Origin: Deltaproteobacteria bacterium
Lineage (GTDB): Bacteria > Myxococcota_A > JAADFL01
Reading direction: 5' to 3'
NCBI GenBank assembly: GCA_013152945.1
Contig: JAADFL010000212.1
Coordinates: forward strand, 27,548-91,547
Length of the DNA stretch: 64,000 nucleotides
A program made the position numbers and the translations under genes. Positions within the stretch are counted from its first letter, which is position 1. Every line of letters begins with the position of its first letter. Below, piece by piece: positions 44,848 to 53,241 of the stretch. The notes under the pieces were generated by a model. It saw nothing but the letters and a program-made list of their open reading frames with translations. It was not told the origin of the DNA and made no database searches.

Positions 44848-46329
44848 CTAGAACGTATACGATATGCCCACTCCAAATGACCAGTCATCGACCTTGCTGT
44901 ATTCGCCCTGCTCCTGGTCGTATTCCCACATGGCCCGGTAAGTCGCCTGCAGATAGAGTATAGAATACAATGGCACTCTCAGCGAAGCGAGCAGCATGGA
45001 CTTGTCGTCCAGTGTAAATATCTCGGTGGCTCCTTCGAAGTTCCTCTTGTAATAGAGTGCATAGAACTGGACGACCTTCAAGGCCGGGACCTCGATAGTC
45101 AGGGTCAGGTTGGAATTGTACTTGCCCTGGTAGTCCTCCCAGATCCCGCCTACCTTGAACAGGTTTCCAATATTGAAAGCCAGTTCACCATAGTACCCGT
45201 GCCTGGCATCTCCTACAACTCCGTCTTCCAGTGCTTTAAGCTTTGGCTCGGCTGATTGCCCGTTGTTTGTCTCGTACGGGAACAAGTACCTGTATCCTTC
45301 GTACGCAGCGTCAAAGTAAGTCGGCAGGTACCTCTTGCCCAGGTACCTGTATTCCACCTTTGCGGTCAATCCTATATCAAACGGCAGCCTGAACTGGTTA
45401 AGGACTCCGAGATGAACTCCATAGTCGTATCCAATGATCTTTACGATATCAAAATACGGCGTAATGGAAAGAATTGGAAGATTCAACACCTTGAATTCAA
45501 GGTCGAATCCAAAGATGGTTATTCGCTGATGCTTTTGCACGACCAGGTTGCCCTCGTCGTCCTGGTCCCAAAGTCCATCACCTTCCATGTTAGGAGTCAA
45601 ATCCCCTGCTTTGTTACAGCCAATATCAGTGTTTATCTTGTTGCACTTTACATCTTTCAACTGGTAGGGAGCCTTGAAATCGCCGATATAGCTGAAGCCG
45701 ATTGCGAAGTTGTTCAGGTACGAATCCTTGTCCCAGAAAGAAAAAGGCTTGATATGGATCCTGCCGCCTGCGACTCCTGGAGCCTCGGAATCCGAAAGCC
45801 TGGAGAATATGGTCTCAATTCCGCCGTAGTCGGTATTGACGTCAAGTTGCAGGCCGAGCCTGAAGTGGTCGATGTACGGGTTGTTGTAGTAATGACCGAC
45901 TATAGTGCCATGTCCGATGTAAGCATCTCGCAGGTCTCCTGCCAAAAGGTATACCAGGCCGCCCTTGTGACCGAAGCGGAAGTAACGAAGAATCTTGAGA
46001 TAATCAGATGCTTCGTCCCAGTCCCTTTTTCGCAGGACGCCTCCCACCAGGTCTTCCTTGGGATCCCGGTCATACACAATAAGATTCAAGGGAGCCTGGA
46101 TACCGATGCCGAACTTCCAAAAGGTAAACTCTGTCATGAGATTGACTCGAAGGGTCAAATCTTCTCCAATCATTCCGAAACCGAGTTCACCACCCAGGGC
46201 GCCGCCCAGTTCCATCCGGTCGGCCGGAATTTGTGGGACGGATTCTGCACTTGTGTTATCTTCGGCCATAGCCAATGGTGAAATCATCAGAAAAGTCATT
46301 AAAAATATACATGGCCACTTCATCGTCAT
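44848..46329 (-). CDS. predicted outer-membrane beta-barrel protein
   Basis: This is a 493-residue protein from the ATG at 46329, which is preceded by AAGGAGG at 8-nt spacing; a longer frame upstream lacks a signal peptide. The signal peptide ends Ala-Met-Ala near residue 24. The mature chain is rich in Tyr, Phe, Gly and alternating polar/non-polar strands and ends Ser-Tyr-Thr-Phe, a typical outer-membrane barrel C-terminus. No family is recognised. It follows the ECF sigma, anti-sigma and secreted-protein genes after 216 bp and may belong to the same envelope-stress regulon. Confidence 0.7.
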   Translation of the reverse strand: MTMKWPCIFLMTFLMISPLAMAEDNTSAESVPQIPADRMELGGALGGELGFGMIGEDLTLRVNLMTEFTFWKFGIGIQAPLNLIVYDRDPKEDLVGGVLRKRDWDEASDYLKILRYFRFGHKGGLVYLLAGDLRDAYIGHGTIVGHYYNNPYIDHFRLGLQLDVNTDYGGIETIFSRLSDSEAPGVAGGRIHIKPFSFWDKDSYLNNFAIGFSYIGDFKAPYQLKDVKCNKINTDIGCNKAGDLTPNMEGDGLWDQDDEGNLVVQKHQRITIFGFDLEFKVLNLPILSITPYFDIVKIIGYDYGVHLGVLNQFRLPFDIGLTAKVEYRYLGKRYLPTYFDAAYEGYRYLFPYETNNGQSAEPKLKALEDGVVGDARHGYYGELAFNIGNLFKVGGIWEDYQGKYNSNLTLTIEVPALKVVQFYALYYKRNFEGATEIFTLDDKSMLLASLRVPLYSILYLQATYRAMWEYDQEQGEYSKVDDWSFGVGISYTF

Positions 46330-46545
46330 TTGTAGAACCTCCTTAAGAGCCGTTGCCGATAATATTCTCCGCATCCTACCGGTTTTCAAAGTCCCTGGAT
46401 GCGTTGCTCCTCCCTGAAATACCTCCAGGTATACTCTTTGTCGCGCCTTGCCAATCATTCCGAGAACCGGCTTTGACGATTCCAAAATGCCGGTCTTGAA
46501 AAGTCGTTCATGCTTGGATAGCACTTGGAGTGACCAGCCGGCCTG

Positions 46546-47004
46546 TCAGGTACCAGGATTCAAGACCTTGACAGCAATCACGAGCACACCCCGGTCGAGC
46601 TTCGGACCTCCAATAAGGACCAGGGAGCCGGGCCTGAGTTCAATTTCCGTGTAGAATTTGGGCTTCTCGATAGTAAGACCAAGAGTCAAAGTCCTGTTCT
46701 TCTTTGACCTGGCCTTGAATTTAACCTTGACTTTCTTTTGAGGGCCGATCTTCAAACCTCCGGTACCGCCGACATCCAGTTTCAACATCTTGTTCTTGAT
46801 TAGTTCGTACGATTTGAATTTCTTGAATCTCTTCTTTAGTTGCCCTGCCATACCCTTGAGACCGGCATCGATCTTGTCGCCCTTTTCAGCAGCCCTTATG
46901 GCCTTGACTTCTATCCATGCCAAGCCCTTTGCATGGGAAACATCCGCCTTGAAAAAAAGAAAAGTAATCGAAGCCAAAGACAGCACAATCAACTTTCTTG
47001 TCAT
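46546..47004 (-). CDS. small exported protein of unknown function
   Basis: This 152-residue protein has a signal peptide (about 1-25, ending Ser-His-Ala). The mature chain is very basic (many Lys/Arg) and has beta-strand-like segments in the second half (LTLGLTIEKPKFYTEIEL). Its ATG overlaps the stop of the anti-sigma gene (ATGA), so it is co-translated with the sigma/anti-sigma pair and may be a sensor or target of that system. No known domain is recognised. Confidence 0.65.
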   Translation of the reverse strand: MTRKLIVLSLASITFLFFKADVSHAKGLAWIEVKAIRAAEKGDKIDAGLKGMAGQLKKRFKKFKSYELIKNKMLKLDVGGTGGLKIGPQKKVKVKFKARSKKNRTLTLGLTIEKPKFYTEIELRPGSLVLIGGPKLDRGVLVIAVKVLNPGT

Positions 47005-47543
47005 AGAGATGGCTCCCTCCCGGAATCATTGTGACCTTCTTGCCCGGACGGTTCAATCCATATTACAGTAACATTATCACCCTTGGATGGATATACCACT
47101 GCATCGTATCCCTTTGGAGGATCGACCAGTTTGACAACTACATCATTCCTGGAAAGGGTGGAGGAATTGAAAAGCCTTGGTCCCAATAGAAGACCAATTA
47201 CTATCAATATTGCTGCCGCAATTGCCAGAATGGGCCGGTAATGTTTGGAAAGCCAGGAAGCTCCCTTACTCTTTTTGAATGCACGGGAGCCAATCACCAA
47301 AGGCCCTGTTTTCCGGTTCACAGCCGCCAATACCCTGTCGCTGAAGCCATTGAAATCAGCTTTTGCAGCCTTTTCAGAAAAAAGTTCGTTCAAAGCCCGG
47401 CCCATGTCTTCATAGGTCTTGAGCCTGGCCCGGCATTCAGCACACGAAGCCAGATGTTGTTTCACACGAGCTTTGTCCTCGCCGTCCAGTTCATTGTCGT
47501 GGTAGGCTGACAGCAAGTCCTGTATTTCATTGCAATCGTTCAA
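47001..47543 (-). CDS. zinc-finger anti-sigma factor
   Basis: This 180-residue protein has an N-terminal zinc-binding anti-sigma domain (His in YHDNELDG, then HLASCAEC, the H-x3-C-x2-C pattern). A single membrane segment is near residues 95-115 (ILAIAAAILIVIGLLLG), and the C-terminal part is periplasmic. It would hold the ECF sigma factor encoded just upstream at the inner membrane. Its ATG overlaps the stop of the sigma gene by 4 nt. Confidence 0.9.
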   Translation of the reverse strand: MNDCNEIQDLLSAYHDNELDGEDKARVKQHLASCAECRARLKTYEDMGRALNELFSEKAAKADFNGFSDRVLAAVNRKTGPLVIGSRAFKKSKGASWLSKHYRPILAIAAAILIVIGLLLGPRLFNSSTLSRNDVVVKLVDPPKGYDAVVYPSKGDNVTVIWIEPSGQEGHNDSGREPSL

Positions 47544-48253
47544 GTCATGTCCTCCGCTGCATTTGTCAATTCCTCATTGCCGTTACCTGTCAATACAACT
47601 TGTCCTGTTTTGTCACCGCGGCCGAATCTCATTTGCTCGGCCAGTAAGGCCTTGAGCTTATCCCTTGCATGGTGGAGTCTGCTCATCACGGTTCCCTTTG
47701 AAATGTCCAGCACCTTTGCAATATCCGAATAAGAGAGGCCTTCCAGCTCTCGCAGTACCAAGACCTGCCGGTGAATATCCGGGAGTTTCGAGAGACATTC
47801 ATCCAGCTTGATCTTTAGCTCCTGTTCGGAAACAACATCTACAGGATTGAACGAAACCTTGCTTACCGTGCGGTTCTCTTCACTCATAGTCTCCAGTACA
47901 TGCAAATTGTCCGATGATGCCTCAAAGCTCTCCTCCTGCCGCCTTTTCCTGCTTCTAATATGGTCTATGGAGAGATTCATGGTAACCCTGTACAGCCAGG
48001 TGCCGAAAGACGATGTCCCTTCGAATTTATCCAAACTACGGAACACCCGGATGAAGACCTCCTGGGAAACGTCCATTGCCTCCTCTGGATCATGCAAGAC
48101 ACCAACGGCCAAACTGAAAACCCTCCTTTGGTACCGCTCGACAAGCGCGGAAAAAGCCCTCTTATCGCCTTTGCGGGCACGCACGACAAGCTCTTGCTCG
48201 CCAAGCGCCATTTCATCCAAGTATTTTGACGAATTATTATTATTTGTATTCAA
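47540..48253 (-). CDS. ECF RNA polymerase sigma factor (RpoE-like)
   Basis: This 237-residue sigma factor has region 2 (ALVERYQRRVFSLAVGVLHDPEEAMDVSQEVFIRVF and FGTWLYRVTMNLSIDHIR) and region 4 with a helix-turn-helix (LSYSDIAKVLDISKGTVMSRLHHARDKLK). A short Glu/Asp/Ser-rich linker lies between them. It belongs to the RpoE-like ECF groups controlled by a membrane anti-sigma factor, which is encoded next. The TTG at 48253 behind GGTGGGG is the likely start; an ATG at 48211 is possible. A 30-40 residue polar C-terminal tail extends beyond region 4. Confidence 0.92.
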   Translation of the reverse strand: MNTNNNNSSKYLDEMALGEQELVVRARKGDKRAFSALVERYQRRVFSLAVGVLHDPEEAMDVSQEVFIRVFRSLDKFEGTSSFGTWLYRVTMNLSIDHIRSRKRRQEESFEASSDNLHVLETMSEENRTVSKVSFNPVDVVSEQELKIKLDECLSKLPDIHRQVLVLRELEGLSYSDIAKVLDISKGTVMSRLHHARDKLKALLAEQMRFGRGDKTGQVVLTGNGNEELTNAAEDMT

Positions 48254-48289
48254 AATACCCCACCCAACCTCGTTCCATCAATACGGAAT

Positions 48290-48323
48290 TTCTTGTAACA
48301 CAATAGGACAAGGTATACAAGAA
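48290..48323. promoter_or_regulatory. inverted repeat upstream of ECF sigma gene
   Basis: TTCTTGTA (48290-48297) and TACAAGAA (48316-48323) form a perfect 8-bp inverted repeat with an 18-bp spacer, 37 nt before the sigma-factor start. It may be an operator, or it may form a leader hairpin. No clear T tract follows. Confidence 0.4.
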
Positions 48324-48365
48324 CCGCCACGCAGTTTCGCACTATCCCGGTCATTTCAGACTCCG

Positions 48366-48884
48366 TCACTTGGCATCAGTGTCTATCTCTACAGTACAAC
48401 CCGGATAAATACCGTATTTCTTTGAAAAACCGGCCCTTACCTCCAGGACATAGGCAGCCGGCTCCGGTACGCTCAACCTTTCGGTGCTCAAGGGCTCTGC
48501 ATTGTGTATGATACCAACAATCTTGTTGTTTCCATTGATGAATATCATGTCCAGGGAAATGAGCGTATTTTTCATCCAGAAGGTTCTTACCTTCTCGCCG
48601 GGAAAGATGAACAGCATGCCGTTGTCAAAGTCAAGGTTCTTCCTGAACATCAATCCCTGCTTCCTCTTGAAAGGAGTGTCGGCTATCTCCACGCCGACTT
48701 TTACTTTATTGCCTTTACATTCGAGTATAACAGCCGGGCTGTCTTGCTTTTCAGCATGACATCCCTGGTTGAAGGCACAACCGAACATGACCATAACCAG
48801 AGCCATTACTGTTGCCGGCAGTATTCTGAAATAATCACCCGGGAAACGGTATTTGTACGTTATCATGTCGCGGGTCTTCAGCAT
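48366..48884 (-). CDS. DUF192 family exported protein
   Basis: This 172-residue protein has a DUF192 domain: VKVGVEIADTPFKRKQGLMFRK, MLFIFPGEKVRTFWMKNTLISLDMIFI and the C-terminal VLEVRAGFSKKYGI. An N-terminal hydrophobic segment ends in Phe-Gly-Cys (about residue 36), which suggests a lipoprotein. The function of the family is not settled. It follows the cNMP-binding gene by 11 nt and starts behind AGGAA. Confidence 0.85.
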   Translation of the reverse strand: MLKTRDMITYKYRFPGDYFRILPATVMALVMVMFGCAFNQGCHAEKQDSPAVILECKGNKVKVGVEIADTPFKRKQGLMFRKNLDFDNGMLFIFPGEKVRTFWMKNTLISLDMIFINGNNKIVGIIHNAEPLSTERLSVPEPAAYVLEVRAGFSKKYGIYPGCTVEIDTDAK

Positions 48885-48895
48885 TATGTGCGTTC

Positions 48896-49342
48896 CTATT
48901 GACTGCTGTGGTCGCCGATTTCCGCAAGCGCGTTCTCCAGCATACGCGTGGTTCCCAGATCTTCAAGCCTGGCTTTCACCAAGGGAAAGTCATCAAGTAT
49001 TATTTCAAGGGGCTTCTGGGGAATCCTGCCGACTTCCACTTTTTGCAAGGCTACTACCGTTGCCATTCTCCTGTGCGCCCTCAAGGGTGCTATCTCTCCG
49101 AAAATACCGCCTGACTCGAGCACTGCCAATTTTTTGCTCCGTCCGGCCAGCTTGGCGGACACTCCCACCCTTCCGGAGAGCACGAGGTACAGGTCATCCC
49201 CGACTTCACCTTCGAATACGATAATTTCCGCTTCATCGTATTCTTCGATCTCGGCCAATGCGGATATTTCATCCAATTCCTGGTCTGTCAGTCCCGAGAA
49301 TATTTCACTCTTCTTCAAAATGGAGAGTATACGTTTACTCAT
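48896..49342 (-). CDS. cyclic-nucleotide-binding domain protein
   Basis: This is a 148-residue single-domain protein with the CRP/PKA-type nucleotide-binding fold: IIVFEGEVGDDLYLVLSGRVGVSAK, then the phosphate-binding-cassette-like GGIFGEIAPLRAHRRMATVVA. The conserved Gly-Glu and Arg (GE...R) that hold the cyclic nucleotide are present. There is no DNA-binding domain. It overlaps the preceding gene and is followed by the DUF192 gene. It probably senses cAMP, cGMP or another cyclic nucleotide for an unknown partner. Confidence 0.85.
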   Translation of the reverse strand: MSKRILSILKKSEIFSGLTDQELDEISALAEIEEYDEAEIIVFEGEVGDDLYLVLSGRVGVSAKLAGRSKKLAVLESGGIFGEIAPLRAHRRMATVVALQKVEVGRIPQKPLEIILDDFPLVKARLEDLGTTRMLENALAEIGDHSSQ

Positions 49343-50163
49343 TATTCGCTCCCACTGCCGCGATTCTCTTCATCCAGGGATGACAAGAATTCTTTTTCCA
49401 TCTGCTTTGCATGTTTCCTTTGCCTCAAAGCCTTCTTGTTGGACTCTTTCACGTGATATGCGGCAAAGCCGAGATCCACGGCCCAAGAAAAAGCCACCAG
49501 TAAAAAAGAAAAATAAGACCCGGTGAACTGGAAGAACAGTAAGCCCAGGATTGAAGAAAAGATTAGATAAAAGAAAAGCTGGTGCTTTCCCGCGTACAGG
49601 TGTCCTAATCCCAAGCCGGGCAGGCTTGCCAGGGCCCAGGCAGGCCAAACAGGTTTGATTCGAATCTCGTTCGCCATGGGAGGAAGATTGTCCCGGTCGA
49701 ACAATGACTTTTCCTTGCCGAACAGGATACCGTTTGTATTGAATACACTTTCCCGCTCGAATAGAACTACATTATTGTTTTCATTATTGTATTCCCCATT
49801 GTATTCCCCATTATTTTCTTCATTGTTTTCCACTGTTCTGACTGCTGTAGTATTTTGGTCTTTTTCTCTTTCTGAATCGTAAACTGGCGATTCAGCAGGG
49901 CCTTGAATATCTTCCGGTTTTTTTTCTGTTTTTTCTCCGGTTTCCCGTTCTTCGGGGCCAGCCGATCCCGGCTCTTCACCCAGTACCCGGTTCACCACCT
50001 TCCTGGCTGTTTCCTCCATGCCCCTTGGCACTGAAATAACCTGCCTCCACTCTGTTCTATGCGGCATGGCCGCTGCCAGCAAGGCGGCCGAGCATTTGGC
50101 CGCCTTTTCATTGTCCATAAGCTGAACCACGTCTATAAAATCTTTTCCCCTTCCCGAAACCAT
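49342..50163 (-). CDS. membrane protein with Asn/Glu-rich low-complexity linker
   Basis: This is a 273-residue protein. Residues 1-65 are soluble (with LMDNEKAAKCSAALLAAAMPH). Residues 65-150 are a polar linker containing an NNEENNGEYNGEYNNENNN run, encoded by tandem 12-bp-like units around 49785-49830. Two or three hydrophobic segments follow (about 185-250, ALASLPGLGLGHLYAGKHQLFFYLI), recalling small TM2/DUF5683-type membrane domains, and then a basic tail. No function is known. It is the first gene of a three-gene run with the cNMP-binding and DUF192 genes. Confidence 0.65.
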   Translation of the reverse strand: MVSGRGKDFIDVVQLMDNEKAAKCSAALLAAAMPHRTEWRQVISVPRGMEETARKVVNRVLGEEPGSAGPEERETGEKTEKKPEDIQGPAESPVYDSEREKDQNTTAVRTVENNEENNGEYNGEYNNENNNVVLFERESVFNTNGILFGKEKSLFDRDNLPPMANEIRIKPVWPAWALASLPGLGLGHLYAGKHQLFFYLIFSSILGLLFFQFTGSYFSFLLVAFSWAVDLGFAAYHVKESNKKALRQRKHAKQMEKEFLSSLDEENRGSGSE

Positions 50164-50253
50164 GTATAACCTTCCCTTGCCTAAAGGAAAACCCTGCTAA
50201 ATCCGGCCTGCCCTATCCGCTCCGTCTTGATTGATCACGATGTATTCTGTATC

Positions 50254-51576
50254 TCAAAGATCCCGTTCATTCTCGTCCAGCAGATTGTATATGGCTCCAT
50301 TCACGCCCACAACGAACACGTTGACCGGGTCACAGGTCACATTGCCTGCATCATCGCTTCTTTGAGCCTCTGATCTTGGGGCTATCCCCCATATTCCCTC
50401 CAGCCTGGTGCCTGGAAAATCGGGTAGTTCGCATACATGGCCGTTGTGGGCAAGCAGTAATGCGCCGTCCCATCCTACGAACACCACCCATGACGTGTCC
50501 TGGGGAATACTCCCGGCATCAGGAACTTCCTTGGGAACGCCGCACTTGGACTGGTAGAAAGCCCAGACAGAGCGAAGGTACACAGGTGGGGGCTTTGGGT
50601 TCAGGTTCAATGTCCGCCAGTTGCCCCCGATACTGCCTCTCACGACAGTTCCGTCCAGGCCAACGGCAAAGACCTCTCCACCGGACCTGCCCCACACACC
50701 GTTCAAGTGTTTTACAAAGCCGGTTATCGTGAACTTGGTCCAGGTAGTACCGTTGTATTGCAGTATCGTCCCGTTGTTGCCGACCGCCACGAAGCGATTG
50801 GGATTGACCCCGAATACACCGCCCAGTCGTTCGGAAGTAAACCTGTTATACGCTATGCGGGTCTTTTCGACTTGTTCCACGTCGTCGAAGTATTTTTCTT
50901 CATCACGCCTACGCATCTCCTTGAACAAGTCTTCTTCCGCTTCATATCTTACTATTACGCCTTCCGCTCCCACAGCGATTACAGTAGGATGTTGCCTTTG
51001 GGGATCCATGCCTGCCGGCTTGATTCCCCATACGTCGTGCAGGTTGTCCACTACCACGACCGGCCTGGGTTTGTCCGGGTCGGGATCGCTGATAACCTTC
51101 ATCAGGGCCCACGCCTTGCCGTCATATCTCAGTATGGTTCCCTTTGTCCCTACTGCGAATACCTCGGTTCTCGTCTGATTGTTTTCCTGGTCTTCGAGCT
51201 TGTATCCCCAGACGCCCATGAGATCTTCTGTTGTGCCGGACTCCATTTTCTTCCACGAAGTTCCGTCGAAGTGAAGTATGGTGCCGCTGAATCCAACTGC
51301 GTACAAGTCGTCTGCAGATTTTCCCCAGACATCCATAAGGTCATTGGCAGGCGTTCTGTCTTCGAGGCCGGACTTTTGTCTTGCCACCTTCCATATGCGG
51401 GTCCACTTGGCCAGTTCTTCCTCGCAAATGCTCAGCTTTTCGCCACCTGCATCGGCATCTGCAATATCTGCATCCGGGTTCTCTTCTGTCGCCGATTTAC
51501 AGGAAGGCAAAAAAGCAGACACTATGCCCATTATTGAAAAGAGCAACAAATCGGTTTTCAAGATATGCCCAACCAT
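50254..51576 (-). CDS. lipoprotein with GVWG/AVG repeat (Ycf48/BNR-like propeller)
   Basis: This is a 440-residue protein from the ATG at 51576, behind GGAGG at 7-nt spacing. The signal peptide ends Leu-Pro-Ser-Cys26, a lipobox. The body has at least five repeats of the type GVWG-x-S-x-D-x-YAVG-x-x-GTILHFDGTSW, found in large families of secreted proteins in Myxococcota and other deltaproteobacterial lineages and predicted to fold as a beta-propeller. It is probably a surface lipoprotein. It is divergent from the radical SAM genes, with 210 bp between the two starts. Confidence 0.75.
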   Translation of the reverse strand: MVGHILKTDLLLFSIMGIVSAFLPSCKSATEENPDADIADADAGGEKLSICEEELAKWTRIWKVARQKSGLEDRTPANDLMDVWGKSADDLYAVGFSGTILHFDGTSWKKMESGTTEDLMGVWGYKLEDQENNQTRTEVFAVGTKGTILRYDGKAWALMKVISDPDPDKPRPVVVVDNLHDVWGIKPAGMDPQRQHPTVIAVGAEGVIVRYEAEEDLFKEMRRRDEEKYFDDVEQVEKTRIAYNRFTSERLGGVFGVNPNRFVAVGNNGTILQYNGTTWTKFTITGFVKHLNGVWGRSGGEVFAVGLDGTVVRGSIGGNWRTLNLNPKPPPVYLRSVWAFYQSKCGVPKEVPDAGSIPQDTSWVVFVGWDGALLLAHNGHVCELPDFPGTRLEGIWGIAPRSEAQRSDDAGNVTCDPVNVFVVGVNGAIYNLLDENERDL

Positions 51577-51786
51577 TGTATGCCTCCCATATTGCCGGTC
51601 ATCCGTTGTCAATAGAATCCTATGAACTATAGCACCAAAAGGCAATGCAGTCGATACCACATACGAAAATCCGTAAAAAAACAAGACAGGAATGCCTTGA
51701 AAGCCGCCGTGTTTCCGACTTGCCCGGCGGGTGCCTTGAAAATATAATGCCATTTTCAGTCTCTTCGGCTATTCGAAGGGAGAGGT

Positions 51787-53241
51787 ATGAGAATACTGTT
51801 TCTGGCTGCACCCCACAGGTACGAAATCTTTGAGGAAAACCTCGAAGTCGTAACCGAGGAATTCGGGATACATCCTCCACTGGGTCTTGCCATAGCTGCA
51901 GCGGCGGCCAGGTCCGACGGTCACGAGGTGAAAATAATCGATGCTTATGCAGAACGTCTTGGAGCCGACCAGGTTGCTAAAAGAGCCGGGCTTTTCAACC
52001 CCGACCTGTTGGCGCTACGAATACACTCCACTTACAGGTTTTGGCAGGATATAGAATTTATTAGAAGCATCAAGTCGAGATTGGGAGTCCCGGTACTTGC
52101 CGGAGGTTATCATATTTCACGCTACCCCAAGGAGAGCATGCAAAGGCCTGAAATCGACTTTGCGTTTCAGGGCCACGTAGGCCCCGATTTTTCAGAGCTC
52201 CTGCTCCATCTGTCGAAAGACCCGTTGTCTCCTCCTCCTGAAAAAATCAAGGGCGTGGTTTTCAGGGACAAAAATGGAGATATCGTTTCAAGGCCCCCGA
52301 GGAGCGGTCCTAAAAACCTTGATGAGCTTCCCTTCCCGGCAAGGGACTTACTGAAAAATGAGAAATACTATCAATTCATTACCCAGAGGAAACCTTTTAC
52401 AGCAATGGTAACGAGCCAGGGATGTCCGTACAATTGCACGTTCTGTGTCATGGGAAGGGAGCAATACAGGGAACGTTCGGTTCAAAACGTAATGGCTGAA
52501 ATAGACGAGTGCGTACAAAAATACGGCATCAGAGAGATAGACTTCTTCGATCCCACTTTCACCGCAAACAAGAGGAGAACCCGGGAATTATGCGAGGCTC
52601 TTGTTGCAAGGAACTATGATTTGAAATGGGCATGCAGGACAAGAGTGGATTGCGTGGATCCCGAACTGCTTGGCTTGATGAACAGGGCCGGGTGCAGTCG
52701 AATATACCTTGGAATCGAAAACATCTCGTCGAACGTGCTTGAGAAAATAAACAAGGAAATTACCAGCGACCAGGCTGCAAAGGCAATCGAATGGAGCAGG
52801 GATGCCGGCATACAGCCGCTCGGCTTTTTCATGATAGGTAATCCCGGGGACACACCCCGGACAGTCAGGGACATGGTACTATGGGCCAAAAGAGCAAGGC
52901 TTGATTACGTGCAGTTTTCGAGGACCATTGCCAAGCCTTTTACTGATTTGTATTCAAAACTGGTAAAGGAGACCGGGCAGGATTATTGGAGGAATTTTGT
53001 GCTCGGCCTGGAAGATGCAAGAGCCTTGCCCAGGCCCTGGTGTGAAATGTCCGACCACGAGATTGAAAGGCTTACCAACTGGGCGTACAGATCTTTCTAT
53101 TTCAGGCCGTTCATAGTATGGCGGAGACTGAAAAACCTCAAGTCCTTGGAAGAGCTTGCCAGGTACGTGCGGGTTACCGCTGAAATGAGTACACGCATGG
53201 TTTTCAGGAAATACTTCGATATTGGAAATCACTCGAAATGA
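51787..53241 (+). CDS. B12-binding-domain radical SAM protein
   Basis: This is a 484-residue protein. Residues 1-140 form a Rossmann-type B12-binding-like domain (PPLGLAIAAAAARSDGHEVKIIDA) without the Asp-x-His-x-x-Gly cobalt-ligand motif. Residues 205-400 are a radical SAM core with Cys213-x3-Cys217-x2-Cys220 (CPYNCTFC). The C-terminal region has several Trp/Tyr/Arg residues. The closest layout is the large group of BchE/P-methylase-like enzymes of unknown substrate. It starts behind GGGAGAGG and overlaps the next radical SAM gene by 4 nt (ATGA). Confidence 0.88.
   Translation: MRILFLAAPHRYEIFEENLEVVTEEFGIHPPLGLAIAAAAARSDGHEVKIIDAYAERLGADQVAKRAGLFNPDLLALRIHSTYRFWQDIEFIRSIKSRLGVPVLAGGYHISRYPKESMQRPEIDFAFQGHVGPDFSELLLHLSKDPLSPPPEKIKGVVFRDKNGDIVSRPPRSGPKNLDELPFPARDLLKNEKYYQFITQRKPFTAMVTSQGCPYNCTFCVMGREQYRERSVQNVMAEIDECVQKYGIREIDFFDPTFTANKRRTRELCEALVARNYDLKWACRTRVDCVDPELLGLMNRAGCSRIYLGIENISSNVLEKINKEITSDQAAKAIEWSRDAGIQPLGFFMIGNPGDTPRTVRDMVLWAKRARLDYVQFSRTIAKPFTDLYSKLVKETGQDYWRNFVLGLEDARALPRPWCEMSDHEIERLTNWAYRSFYFRPFIVWRRLKNLKSLEELARYVRVTAEMSTRMVFRKYFDIGNHSK

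Noticed and set aside
46419-46432. ATACCT-N2-AGGTAT palindrome upstream of the outer-membrane barrel gene
   Set aside because: It is short, without an associated promoter I could defend, and could be chance.
51645-51833. Small open frame before the radical SAM genes as a precursor peptide
   Set aside because: It overlaps the start of the first radical SAM gene in another frame, has no ribosome site, and shows no leader/core pattern.
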